In this document: in pieces, positions 1 to 8,345 of the stretch
How positions within the stretch are numbered: position 1 is the first letter of the stretch
How the letters are laid out: every line of letters begins with the position of its first letter
NCBI GenBank assembly: GCA_964651045.1
Contig: CAZYVD010000012.1
Coordinates: 1-56,570 of the forward strand
DNA: 56,570 bases
DNA from: CAZYVD01 sp964651045
GTDB taxonomy: Bacteria > Zhuqueibacterota > QNDG01 > DSAB01
Direction of reading: 5' to 3'
Notes under the pieces: generated by a model
What the model was told of the DNA's origin: nothing
The model's database searches: none
The model's input: only the letters and a program-made list of their open reading frames with translations
Position numbers and translations under genes: made by a program

Positions 1-51
1 ACCCTCGTGGGTCACCAACTGGATAAGGTAAGCTTTGCTCGGCGCACTCAT
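1..51 (-). CDS. Partial CDS, N-terminus of unknown protein
   Basis: Reading leftward, an ATG whose first base is at 51 follows a consensus Shine-Dalgarno (AAGGAGG about 7 bases upstream) and opens a frame running off the window edge, giving MSAPSKAYLIQLVTHEG. Only 17 residues are visible, too few to assign a family. It is divergent from the beta-galactosidase gene. The strong ribosome binding site is the main evidence that this is a real gene. Confidence 0.55.
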   Translation of the reverse strand, partial: MSAPSKAYLIQLVTHEG

Positions 52-112
52 TTTATCATCCTCCTTGTGTTGTATTTCTCAAACGATCTATTTTATGAAT
101 TAAAACAGTATT

Positions 113-140
113 TTGCAAACACAAATTTACTTTTTAAAAT
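113..140 (+). promoter_or_regulatory. Possible sigma70-like promoter for the beta-galactosidase gene
   Basis: TTGCAA (113-118) and TAAAAT (135-140) are separated by 16 bases in the AT-rich stretch upstream of the beta-galactosidase gene. The match is good but the surrounding DNA is AT-rich, so chance resemblance is possible. Confidence 0.35.
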
Positions 141-185
141 AAAAATGTTATATTGAACACAACAATTAAAAGATCGAGGTCAAAG

Positions 186-3100
186 ATGAGTAGCAGATCA
201 AATTTAAAAACAATGATTTGTCTTGCTGTTGTTCTTCCTCTGATTTTATCTGCAGAAAACCATGACTGGGAAAACCAGAAAGTATTTGGAATAAATAAAG
301 AACCTCCACACTGCACACTTATGCCATATTCAGACCAGACTACTGCCCTTTCATGTAAGAGGCACAGATCAATCTGGTACGCCTCTCTCAATGGAGATTG
401 GAAGTTTTACTGGTCAAGAAACCCTGAAGAGCGTCCAAAGGATTTCTACAAGCCTTCATATTCTGTAGACAGCTGGGACAACATACCCGTTCCATCCAAT
501 TGGCAAATGCACGGCTATGGCCAGCCTATATATCTGAACACAAGATACCCATTTAAAAAAGACCCTCCTTATATTCAGAACGATTACAATCCTGTTGGTT
601 CATATCGAACCGAATTTAAAATTCCAAAAGTATGGTCGGGACGAGAGGTGTTCATCCACTTTGACGGTGTTGAATCCGCATTTTATCTGTGGATCAACGG
701 AAAATTTGTAGGCTACAGTCAGGGCAGCAGAACTCCTGCTGAATTCAATATAACAAAATATCTTACAAAAGGGAAAAACATCCTGGCAGTTGAAGTATAC
801 AGATGGTCGGACGGCTCGTATCTTGAATGTCAGGACTTCTGGCGCCTAAGCGGCATCTTTCGTAATGTCTACCTCTTTTCTACTCCTTCCGTGCATATCA
901 GAGACTTCGAGGTACACACAAAATTCGACGCTTGCTACAGGGATGGCATCCTTGAAATAAGAGTCAGATTGAAAAATTATGGTCAAACGGGAGAATACAG
1001 ACCCGTTGTCGAAGCATCACTTTTTGACACACGCCTCAACATTGTTGGAGAATCACCTCTTACCTCTGGAAGTAGTGTATACATATCGCAAGGCGCAGAA
1101 TCAATAATTAAGATGAAGGCAAGAGTAAAAGAGCCAGAAAAATGGTCTGCAGAAAGGCCCTATCTCTACACACTTCTATTGACCCTGAAGGATAGAAGGG
1201 GAGAGGTAAAAGAGCTTATCTCTGCAAGGATTGGATTTCGCGATGTCAAGATTAAAAACGGTCAGCTCCTTTTAAACAATAAACCGATTCTGATAAAGGG
1301 AGTCAACAGACATGAACACGATCCTGTAACAGGCCACTATGTAAGTGCTGAGTCAATGAGAAAAGATATAGAGTTAATGAAAAAATTGAATATTAATACC
1401 GTAAGAACATCCCACTACCCTGATGATCCTCTCTGGTATGAACTCTGTGATGAATATGGAATCTATATAATAGATGAGGCAAACATAGAATCTCATGGAA
1501 TGGGCTATCATCCTGAAAAGACCCTTGCAAATCGTCCCGAGTGGAAAGATGCTCACATGGATAGAATCGTCAGTATGGTTGAAAGGGATAAGAATCATCC
1601 TTCTGTAATAATCTGGTCTATGGGAAACGAGGCTGGCGACGGCACAACATTCGAAGCCGCAAGCGAATGGATACATATGCGAGATCCATCCCGTCCTGTA
1701 CATTATGAAAGAGCAGGAAAACGTTCGCACACAGACATCGTCTGTCCCATGTACTCTCGAATCGAGAGTATAGTAAAATATGCGAAGGTGTCACAGAGTC
1801 GACCTCTCATCATGTGTGAATATGCTCATGCAATGGGCAATGCAATAGGAAATCTAAAGGAGTACTGGGACGCAATAGAAAAATATGACCATCTTCAGGG
1901 CGGGTCTATATGGGACTGGGTCGACCAGGGGCTGCTGAAGATCTCTCCAGATGGAAAACCTTACTGGGCATACGGCGGAGATTTTGGAGACCGGCCAAAC
2001 GATGGAAGCTTCTGCATAAACGGTATCGTCTTTCCTGACAGAACACTGCCGCCAAAGGCATATGAAGTAAAAAAGGTCTATCAAAACGTATCTGTTGAAA
2101 GTACAAATCCTGAATCCGGCATTATATATGTCTATAATAAACATTTTTTCACAAATCTTAATGAATTTGCCCTTATGTGGTCACTCTCAGAAGATGGGAA
2201 GATCATTCAATCTGGAGAGCTTCCACCAATAAACATTCCTCCAAGGGAAGGCAGATTCATAAAAATTCCCTTTAAAAAACCAGAACCGACTCCTGGAGCA
2301 GAATACTGGCTTAAGGTAAGTTTTCTCCTGAAGAGTGAAAAAAAATGGGCGGCAAAGGGATATGAAATTGCATGGGAACAGATAAAGATCAACTTCGATG
2401 TTCCTGAACCTCCAATTCTGAAATTTGATACTGCACACGCATTAGAGCTTCTTGAATCTAGAGATGAAGTAACCATTACGGGCCACTCCTTCCGTGTTGC
2501 ATTCAGCAAGATTAGCGGAACAATAAGATCTCTTGTATATGATGATCAGGAGATACTCGGTGGCTTTGACACTCTCAAAGGCCCTGCATTCAATGTATAT
2601 CGTGCTCCTACAGATAATAATATGTATCTGAAAAAAAAGTGGATCGCTGCAAAGCTTAGCAATCTAAAACACAGGATTAATAGACTTGAAACTAATAAGC
2701 TGAAAGACGGCAGTGTAATGATAATTGTCAACATAACATCAAGCGGAGCAGGGGAGTCTGGATTTAACAACACCTTCTCATACAGGATCTATAAAGATGG
2801 GACAATCCACATTGTAAGCAAAATAGTACCCCTTGGTGATCTTCCCATCCTCCCGAAGATCGGAGTAATAATGACACTTTCAGAAAGTCTCGAATACCTC
2901 CAGTGGTATGGAAGAGGCCCACACGAAAACTATCCGGACAGAAAAACAAGTGCTGCGATTGGTTTATACAGATCGACAGTAACTGATCAGTATGTGCCAT
3001 ATGTAAGACCCCAGGAAACCGGCAACAAAGAGGATGTAAGATGGGCAGCACTAACCGACAAATCGGGAAGGGGAGTACTGATAGTGGGAGATCAACCATT

Positions 3101-3353
3101 ATCTATAACAGCCCTTCACTATACACCCGAAGACCTCGACAGGGCAGATCACATCCACGAATTAAGCCCGAGAAAAGATGTCTACCTCTGTATCGATGCC
3201 AGACAGCTCGGTCTTGGAAACGGCAGCTGCGGCCCTGGAGTAATTGAAAAATACAGGCTCTATCCACAAACTATTCGATTCGGGTTCACAATAAGGCCCT
3301 ACAATAAAAAAATGGGTGACATTTCTAAGATTGCCAGAATGAGGTTGAAATAG
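186..3353 (+). CDS. lacZ: Exported GH2 beta-galactosidase
   Basis: Glycoside hydrolase family 2 beta-galactosidase of full LacZ length (1055 aa), hydrolysing terminal beta-D-galactosides. The family layout is visible: N-terminal jelly-roll with VPSNWQMHGYGQPIYLN, Ig-like domain, TIM barrel with GVNRHEHDP and VRTSHYP, the acid/base Glu in SMGNEAGDG (about E482), the nucleophile Glu in MCEYAHAMGN (about E545), and a C-terminal small-chain domain with WYGRGPHENYPDRKT. A frame extends to a TTG at 153, but the ATG at 186 has GAGG at 176-179 and begins MSSRSNLKTMICLAVVLPLI, so 186 is preferred. That N-terminus looks like a signal peptide, so the enzyme is probably exported to the periplasm or beyond, unlike cytoplasmic E. 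coli LacZ. It stands alone; the next gene is over 200 bases away and unrelated. Substrate range within GH2 cannot be read from sequence. Confidence 0.93.
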   Translation: MSSRSNLKTMICLAVVLPLILSAENHDWENQKVFGINKEPPHCTLMPYSDQTTALSCKRHRSIWYASLNGDWKFYWSRNPEERPKDFYKPSYSVDSWDNIPVPSNWQMHGYGQPIYLNTRYPFKKDPPYIQNDYNPVGSYRTEFKIPKVWSGREVFIHFDGVESAFYLWINGKFVGYSQGSRTPAEFNITKYLTKGKNILAVEVYRWSDGSYLECQDFWRLSGIFRNVYLFSTPSVHIRDFEVHTKFDACYRDGILEIRVRLKNYGQTGEYRPVVEASLFDTRLNIVGESPLTSGSSVYISQGAESIIKMKARVKEPEKWSAERPYLYTLLLTLKDRRGEVKELISARIGFRDVKIKNGQLLLNNKPILIKGVNRHEHDPVTGHYVSAESMRKDIELMKKLNINTVRTSHYPDDPLWYELCDEYGIYIIDEANIESHGMGYHPEKTLANRPEWKDAHMDRIVSMVERDKNHPSVIIWSMGNEAGDGTTFEAASEWIHMRDPSRPVHYERAGKRSHTDIVCPMYSRIESIVKYAKVSQSRPLIMCEYAHAMGNAIGNLKEYWDAIEKYDHLQGGSIWDWVDQGLLKISPDGKPYWAYGGDFGDRPNDGSFCINGIVFPDRTLPPKAYEVKKVYQNVSVESTNPESGIIYVYNKHFFTNLNEFALMWSLSEDGKIIQSGELPPINIPPREGRFIKIPFKKPEPTPGAEYWLKVSFLLKSEKKWAAKGYEIAWEQIKINFDVPEPPILKFDTAHALELLESRDEVTITGHSFRVAFSKISGTIRSLVYDDQEILGGFDTLKGPAFNVYRAPTDNNMYLKKKWIAAKLSNLKHRINRLETNKLKDGSVMIIVNITSSGAGESGFNNTFSYRIYKDGTIHIVSKIVPLGDLPILPKIGVIMTLSESLEYLQWYGRGPHENYPDRKTSAAIGLYRSTVTDQYVPYVRPQETGNKEDVRWAALTDKSGRGVLIVGDQPLSITALHYTPEDLDRADHIHELSPRKDVYLCIDARQLGLGNGSCGPGVIEKYRLYPQTIRFGFTIRPYNKKMGDISKIARMRLK

Positions 3354-3579
3354 ATCGAATATAATTTCATTTTTAAATACAGACAACAAAATTGAAATAG
3401 TCGTCCTGTCGTATAATATAGGCCATTATAGCTCTATAATCATAATTATTTGTTTATTAAATCGTTAGAAATCAACAATCTTCACACCCAACATTAACAA
3501 AAACCTGGCATGAAATTGGCAGTACCTGTTCTCTGAAAAGAGAGATGAAGAACTATTTTTTGAAAGGATCTATCTTAAA

Positions 3580-3957
3580 ATGATTACAAATTCAACTGTA
3601 AGGGTTGATCAATCCAAAAACAGGATATATCTATACTTAGAGGGATTCCACGACCTTGAAGAAGCACTGAGGATGAAAGAGCTGTACAGACAGGCCATTA
3701 AGAAATGCAAACCTGGTTTTACTGTTCTTGCAGATGTTTCTAACTATAAGCCGGGAGACGAAGAGGTACAAAGGGTTCATGAAGAGGCAATCCACATGGC
3801 TGAAGAGGCTGGAGTCAGCAAGGTGGCAAGAGTAGTGGGAGATACTCCACTCGGTGGAATGCAGATAAAAAGGATTGCAAAATCAACCGCATCGTATGAA
3901 TCCGAACACTTTGAGACAGTAGAAGAGGCAGAAGCCTTTCTTGATGGAGAGTTTTAA
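3580..3957 (+). CDS. Small SpoIIAA/STAS-like domain protein (single copy)
   Basis: A 125-residue soluble protein with no signal peptide or membrane segment. It contains one copy of a roughly 115-residue alpha/beta domain: start VRVDQSKNRIYLYLEGF, middle KCKPGFTVLADVSNYKPG, then VARVVGDTPLGGMQIKR, and an acidic tail VEEAEAFLD. The same domain occurs twice in the next gene, 18 bases downstream. The pattern (amphipathic strands, a lone helix, a conserved RVVG-x-x-LG-MQ segment) recalls SpoIIAA-like/STAS anti-anti-sigma or lipid-binding folds seen as uncharacterised proteins in many bacteria. I cannot identify a phosphorylatable Ser of the anti-anti-sigma type, so the fold call is tentative and the function unknown. 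The two genes probably form a small operon ending at the hairpin at 4785. Confidence 0.8.
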   Translation: MITNSTVRVDQSKNRIYLYLEGFHDLEEALRMKELYRQAIKKCKPGFTVLADVSNYKPGDEEVQRVHEEAIHMAEEAGVSKVARVVGDTPLGGMQIKRIAKSTASYESEHFETVEEAEAFLDGEF

Positions 3958-3975
3958 TAAAAATAGGGGACAATC

Positions 3976-4743
3976 ATGTTAATCGACGAAAATGCCCGAG
4001 TAGATAAGGTAAAAAACAGGATCTACCTCTATTTCAGGGGATTCATGACAATTGAAAGAGCCAAAGAGCTCAAGGAAACCTATCGAAAGGCAATTACCGA
4101 GTGCAAACCGGGCTTTACGACTGTTACATTTGCAGAAGAATACAAGCCAGGCTCTCCTGAGGTTCAGGACATAGTGGAAGAAATGACAAAAATGGCTGAA
4201 AAGGCAGGCATAAGAAAGGTTGCAAGAGTCGTTGGTGAGACACCTCTCGGTGCTATGCAAATCGATAGACTTGCAAAAAAGAATACGATTTATCCTTCCA
4301 GACACTTCAGAACGCTGGAGGAGGCAGAAGAGTATCTTGACAGCGATCAGGATGAATTTTCTGAACCGATGAAGGAGCTTACAAGAGTCGATAAAGAAAA
4401 AAATAGAATCTATATCAAATTTCAGGGAAAACTGGATCTGAAAAAAGCACTCGAACTGAAGGAGTCATACAGAAAAGCGATAGCCGAGTGCAAGCCAGGA
4501 TTCACCACACTGACCTATGCCATGGGATACAAACCGGCCACACCAGAGGTTCAGGATATTGTTGCCGATATGACTAAGATGGCAGAGGATGCAGGAATTA
4601 AAAAGGTCGCAAGAGTCGTCGGAGAATCACCTCTGGGAGGCATGCAGATAAATAGACTCGCAAAGATGAAGACCTCATATCCGTCCCGACATTTCAGAAC
4701 AGAAGCAGAAGCAGAAGCATACTTGGACAGTGATGTTGACTAA
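3976..4743 (+). CDS. Tandem two-domain SpoIIAA/STAS-like protein
   Basis: A 255-residue soluble protein made of two copies of the domain in the preceding gene. Copy 1 (about residues 5-122) has KNRIYLYFRGF, ECKPGFTTVTF, KVARVVGETPLGAMQI and YPSRHFRTLEEAEEYLDSD. Copy 2 (about 130-252) has KNRIYIKFQGK, ECKPGFTTLTY, KVARVVGESPLGGMQI and YPSRHFRTEAEAEAYLDSD. The two copies resemble each other more than the single-domain neighbour, so the history looks like gene duplication followed by internal duplication. The linker is short and acidic (DQDEFSEPMKE). Function is unknown; a scaffold or switch role through paired STAS-like domains is inference only. Translation starts at an ATG preceded by AGGGGA. 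Confidence 0.82.
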   Translation: MLIDENARVDKVKNRIYLYFRGFMTIERAKELKETYRKAITECKPGFTTVTFAEEYKPGSPEVQDIVEEMTKMAEKAGIRKVARVVGETPLGAMQIDRLAKKNTIYPSRHFRTLEEAEEYLDSDQDEFSEPMKELTRVDKEKNRIYIKFQGKLDLKKALELKESYRKAIAECKPGFTTLTYAMGYKPATPEVQDIVADMTKMAEDAGIKKVARVVGESPLGGMQINRLAKMKTSYPSRHFRTEAEAEAYLDSDVD

Positions 4744-4784
4744 TCTTAACTATACTTCCATATACTCTTAATTGCTGCTTTATT

Positions 4785-4816
4785 AAAAATCCCTGAATCA
4801 TTGTTCAGGGATTTTT
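4785..4816 (+). terminator. Rho-independent terminator after the STAS-like gene pair
   Basis: A perfect 13-bp stem (4785-4797 with 4804-4816) around a 6-base loop, with GC core CCCTGAA/TTCAGGG and a T-run in the 3' arm, lies about 40 bases after the stop codon. Confidence 0.85.
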
Positions 4817-4837
4817 ACAATCTCCCCTTTAATTAAT

Positions 4838-4865
4838 TTGCTTCATAAAAATAAATTTGTATATT
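4838..4865 (+). promoter_or_regulatory. Probable promoter of the peptidase operon
   Basis: TTGCTT (4838-4843) and TATATT (4860-4865) with a 16-base spacer lie between the preceding terminator and the M14 peptidase gene, the expected place for the operon promoter. Confidence 0.45.
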
Positions 4866-4927
4866 TAACCTATCATGTTTTACATTAATTAAAATACCCT
4901 TCACTAAAGACTACACAGGAGGTGAAA

Positions 4928-7555
4928 ATGAAATCCAAACGGTTATTAATAGTCCTATCTCTCCTTACAGTAATATCATTTAAATCACTGAGTGCGCAAG
5001 AGATTCCATCACCGGAGAGCTATTTTGGTTTTAAAATGGGAGAAGATCGCAAGCTCATCGACTGGAAACAGATCACAGAATACTTCAATCTCATAGATCG
5101 ACTTTCCCCTCGTGTTTTAGTAAAAACGATCGGTAAGACAACACTGAACAGACCATTCATTCTTGTAACCATCTCATCTTCCGAGAATATAAAGAATATA
5201 GATCTGTATAAAAAAATCCAGCAGCAAATTGCAAACCCCTATGATCTGGAGAAAACGAAGGCTGAAAATCTGATAGAAAAAGCAAAGACAGTTGTACTCA
5301 TCTCGATGAACATCCACTCCACCGAGATAGCATCCAGTCAGGAATCTGTAGAACTTGCCTATGAGCTTGCTACGAGTCGTGAAAACGAGATCAATAAGAT
5401 TCTGAACGATGTAATAATCCTTCTTATCCCCTCACTAAATCCCGACGGTCTTCAGATGGTTGTCGACTGGTACAGAAAGTATTTAAACACTCCTTACGAA
5501 GCATGCAGAATGCCATGGCTGTATCACTACTATGCAGGCCACGACAACAACAGAGACTGGTTCATGTTCAACCTTAAGGAGAGTCGTCTGACTTCAAAAA
5601 TCCTCTACCATGAATGGTTTCCAGAAATTGTATACGATCAGCATCAGATGGGCTCAACGGGTCCACGTCTGTTTCTTCCACCATATTCAGACCCTGTAAA
5701 TCTCAATGTCTCGCCTTTACTCATGTCAGAAATCAACATGCTCGGCAAACATGTGCTTTCAGATCTTCACCAGCATGGATTTAAGGGAGTAACAAGTGGA
5801 ATGAGTTTTAATGCCTATTTTGAAGGCACAATGTCAAAGACTCCAATATGGCACAACATGGTTGGAATACTATCTGAAGCAGCAAGCAGCCGTCTTGCAA
5901 CACCGATCTATCTTCCCAGAGGAAGCCTTGGAAAATATGGACCGGAAAGAGCAAGATATTCGACCGTTACAAATTTTCTGGATCCATGGGAAGGAGGCTG
6001 GTGGAGACTCAGAGATATAATTAAATATGAAAAGTGCGCAACTTACTCAATACTCGAACTGGCCTCAACATACAGAAAAAAGTTCATAATGAATTTCTAT
6101 AAGATGAATAGAGAAGCCATTCAGATGGGAAAAGAAGAGTCGCCTTACTTCTACCTAATACCTCTGAATCAGCATGACCCAAATTCTGCATCTGAGATGT
6201 TAAAACGGCTCGAATACAACGGCATCAAAATATTCCGAAGCAAGAGAGAATTCGAATATCAGGGAATCACCTATCCGCAAAACACATTTGTAATACCACT
6301 CTCTCAGCCGTGTCGAGCCTGTATAAAAGACCTTATGGAATCACAGATTTATCCCAATCTTAAATCCTATCCCAACGGCCCTCCAAGACCACCCTACGAC
6401 TTCACTGGCTGGACACTTCCTCTTCAGATGGGAGTTAGTAGTGTTGAGATAAAAAAGCCACTCAATTTAGAGCTTGTTCTTGCAGAAGATTATGGTTTCA
6501 ATGAAATAAAAGATGTTGAAAATACATCTAAATACTACATAATAGAGAGAAGATACAACAACTGCTTTACCATCTTAAACAACCTGATAAAAAAAGAAGT
6601 CGAAATCTACTGGGCAGACGAAGATTTTAATGAAGGGGGTAAAGACTTTCCAGCAGGAACTATCATAATTCCTGAACAGAAAAATATTGGTTCACTACTT
6701 AATGAATTATCAAAAAAGTATGAGGTACCGATCTATTCGGGAAGAGAACAGATATCTATAAAAGGTTCAAGAGTGAGCCGATTCAGGCTCGGAGTCTACC
6801 AGCCCTGGACTGCCAGCATGGATGAAGGGTGGACACGCTTTGTACTCGACAGTTTTGAATTTGAATACAAGACGATTCATAATGATATCATGAAATCAGG
6901 AAGACTCGAAGATTTTTATGATGTAATAATAATTCCAAGTATGTCAACCGCAACCATTGTAGATGGAAGATACAGATGGAGAAGAGAACCAGTGCTTGGG
7001 AGTCCTGAGATGCCTAAAAAATACAGGGGAGGCATCGGCAACAAAGGAGTCGAAGCATTGATTAACTTTATAAAGGCTGGTGGAACATTGATTACAATAG
7101 ACGGTTCCTCAAATTTTGCAATAGAAAAGCTTAGAATCCCTGCTGTAAATGTAGTAAAGGGTCTGAAACAAGGGGAATACTACTCACCCGGCTCACTCCT
7201 GGAGATTGAGCTGAACACATCACATCCACTTGCATATGGAATGCCAAAACATGCTGCAATAAGGTCTGTAAACAGTCCCGCATTCAGACTACTTCCATAC
7301 TCAAGAGAAATCTATGCTGTAGGCTACTATACAAAAGAAAATCCACTCTTGAGCGGCTGGCTTATAGGAGGAGACAGACTGGAGGGAAATACTGTACTGG
7401 CAGAAATACCTGTAGAAAAGGGGAGAGTTATAATTTTTGGATTTGGTGTACAGAGCAGGGCTCAGACTCATGGCACATTCAAATTGCTCTTCAATGCAAT
7501 ATTTACAAGCAAAACACAGAGTGTAGGAACTCTAAAAAACATCACAAATAAGTAA
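4928..7555 (+). CDS. Exported M14-family zinc carboxypeptidase-like protein
   Basis: A secreted 875-residue protein related to zinc carboxypeptidases (peptidase family M14). A typical signal peptide (MKSKRLLIVLSLLTVISFKS, then LSAQE) is followed by an M14 core. The HxxE zinc motif is in NIHSTEIASSQE, a third histidine lies in VYDQHQMGSTGPR, and a likely catalytic Glu sits in SILELASTYRKKF. Beyond about residue 400 lies a long C-terminal half with a class I glutamine-amidotransferase-like flavodoxin fold (DVIIIPSMSTATIV, GGTLITIDGSS), as in other large bacterial M14 proteins of this kind. A GTG at 4922 is in frame, but the ATG at 4928 is placed correctly behind AGGAGGTG (4917-4924). It is the first gene of a five-gene run of mainly peptide-degrading enzymes. 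Exact specificity is unknown. Confidence 0.88.
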   Translation: MKSKRLLIVLSLLTVISFKSLSAQEIPSPESYFGFKMGEDRKLIDWKQITEYFNLIDRLSPRVLVKTIGKTTLNRPFILVTISSSENIKNIDLYKKIQQQIANPYDLEKTKAENLIEKAKTVVLISMNIHSTEIASSQESVELAYELATSRENEINKILNDVIILLIPSLNPDGLQMVVDWYRKYLNTPYEACRMPWLYHYYAGHDNNRDWFMFNLKESRLTSKILYHEWFPEIVYDQHQMGSTGPRLFLPPYSDPVNLNVSPLLMSEINMLGKHVLSDLHQHGFKGVTSGMSFNAYFEGTMSKTPIWHNMVGILSEAASSRLATPIYLPRGSLGKYGPERARYSTVTNFLDPWEGGWWRLRDIIKYEKCATYSILELASTYRKKFIMNFYKMNREAIQMGKEESPYFYLIPLNQHDPNSASEMLKRLEYNGIKIFRSKREFEYQGITYPQNTFVIPLSQPCRACIKDLMESQIYPNLKSYPNGPPRPPYDFTGWTLPLQMGVSSVEIKKPLNLELVLAEDYGFNEIKDVENTSKYYIIERRYNNCFTILNNLIKKEVEIYWADEDFNEGGKDFPAGTIIIPEQKNIGSLLNELSKKYEVPIYSGREQISIKGSRVSRFRLGVYQPWTASMDEGWTRFVLDSFEFEYKTIHNDIMKSGRLEDFYDVIIIPSMSTATIVDGRYRWRREPVLGSPEMPKKYRGGIGNKGVEALINFIKAGGTLITIDGSSNFAIEKLRIPAVNVVKGLKQGEYYSPGSLLEIELNTSHPLAYGMPKHAAIRSVNSPAFRLLPYSREIYAVGYYTKENPLLSGWLIGGDRLEGNTVLAEIPVEKGRVIIFGFGVQSRAQTHGTFKLLFNAIFTSKTQSVGTLKNITNK

Positions 7556-7581
7556 AATTTGAGAAAGGATAATAGAATTCT

Positions 7582-8289
7582 ATGACACAGGAACTCATTA
7601 TTCTGTCTGCAACTGCAGCATCTATAGCTCTACTTCACACAATTCTCGGGCCGGATCACTACATACCATTCATAATGATGGCAAGGGCAAGAGGCTGGAG
7701 ATTACTAAAGACCACTTGGATAACACTCCTCTGCGGTATCGGTCATGTGGGAAGCTCGATCGTACTGGGTCTAATTGGTATATTCTTTGGTATCTCTGTA
7801 AACAAATTAAAACTCGTTGAAAGCATAAGGGGAAATCTTGCTGCCTGGATGTTAATAATCTTCGGACTGGGTTATCTTATCTGGGGAGTAATAAGAATAA
7901 TTCAGAACAAACCGCACAAACACCTTCATGTTCATCCCAATGGAAAACTCCATTCACACAAACACATCCACGCTGCTGAACATCTTCACACACACGAGGA
8001 AAGAGAAAACATCACTCCATGGATTCTATTTACAATATTTGTTCTTGGACCGTGTGAACCACTAATTCCAATACTAATGTATCCAGCGGCAAATAAAAGC
8101 ATGCCTGGATTAATCCTCGTTACTACTATCTTCAGTCTGGTTACAATAGCCACAATGATGACAATTGTCATTGTAACAACACTCGGATTCAACCTCATAC
8201 CGTTTGTAAAACTGGAAAAGTACACCCACGCCATTGCGGGCGGCATGATACTTCTCTGTGGTATAGGTATCGTCTTTCTGGGATTATAA
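7582..8289 (+). CDS. NicO/UreH-type nickel-cobalt permease-like membrane protein
   Basis: A 235-residue integral membrane protein with about six hydrophobic segments. The first segment carries HTILGPDHYIPF, matching the HxxxxDH-type signature of NicO/UreH/RcnA transporters, and a second conserved GHVGSS lies in the next helix. A His-rich cytoplasmic loop at about residues 112-140 (HKHLHVHPNGKLHSHKHIH) fits binding of Ni, Co or Zn. The gene sits inside the peptidase operon, 26 bases after the M14 gene and 56 before the M20 gene, so a role in metal handling for these metalloenzymes is plausible. Direction (uptake or efflux) and metal cannot be decided. A general TauE/SafE-like exporter is the alternative. 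Confidence 0.75.
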   Translation: MTQELIILSATAASIALLHTILGPDHYIPFIMMARARGWRLLKTTWITLLCGIGHVGSSIVLGLIGIFFGISVNKLKLVESIRGNLAAWMLIIFGLGYLIWGVIRIIQNKPHKHLHVHPNGKLHSHKHIHAAEHLHTHEERENITPWILFTIFVLGPCEPLIPILMYPAANKSMPGLILVTTIFSLVTIATMMTIVIVTTLGFNLIPFVKLEKYTHAIAGGMILLCGIGIVFLGL

Positions 8290-8345
8290 AACCATCAGAA
8301 AGACAGAAGGCTTAAAAATTTAAAATTAAAAATCAGGAGATTAAA

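Noticed and set aside
153..185. TTG start for beta-galactosidase at 153
   Set aside because: No ribosome site precedes it; the ATG at 186 has GAGG at a proper distance and gives a normal signal peptide.
134..391. Small antisense frames in lacZ and the many frames opposite or out of phase with other genes
   Set aside because: They lack ribosome sites and conserved motifs and lie within well-supported genes.
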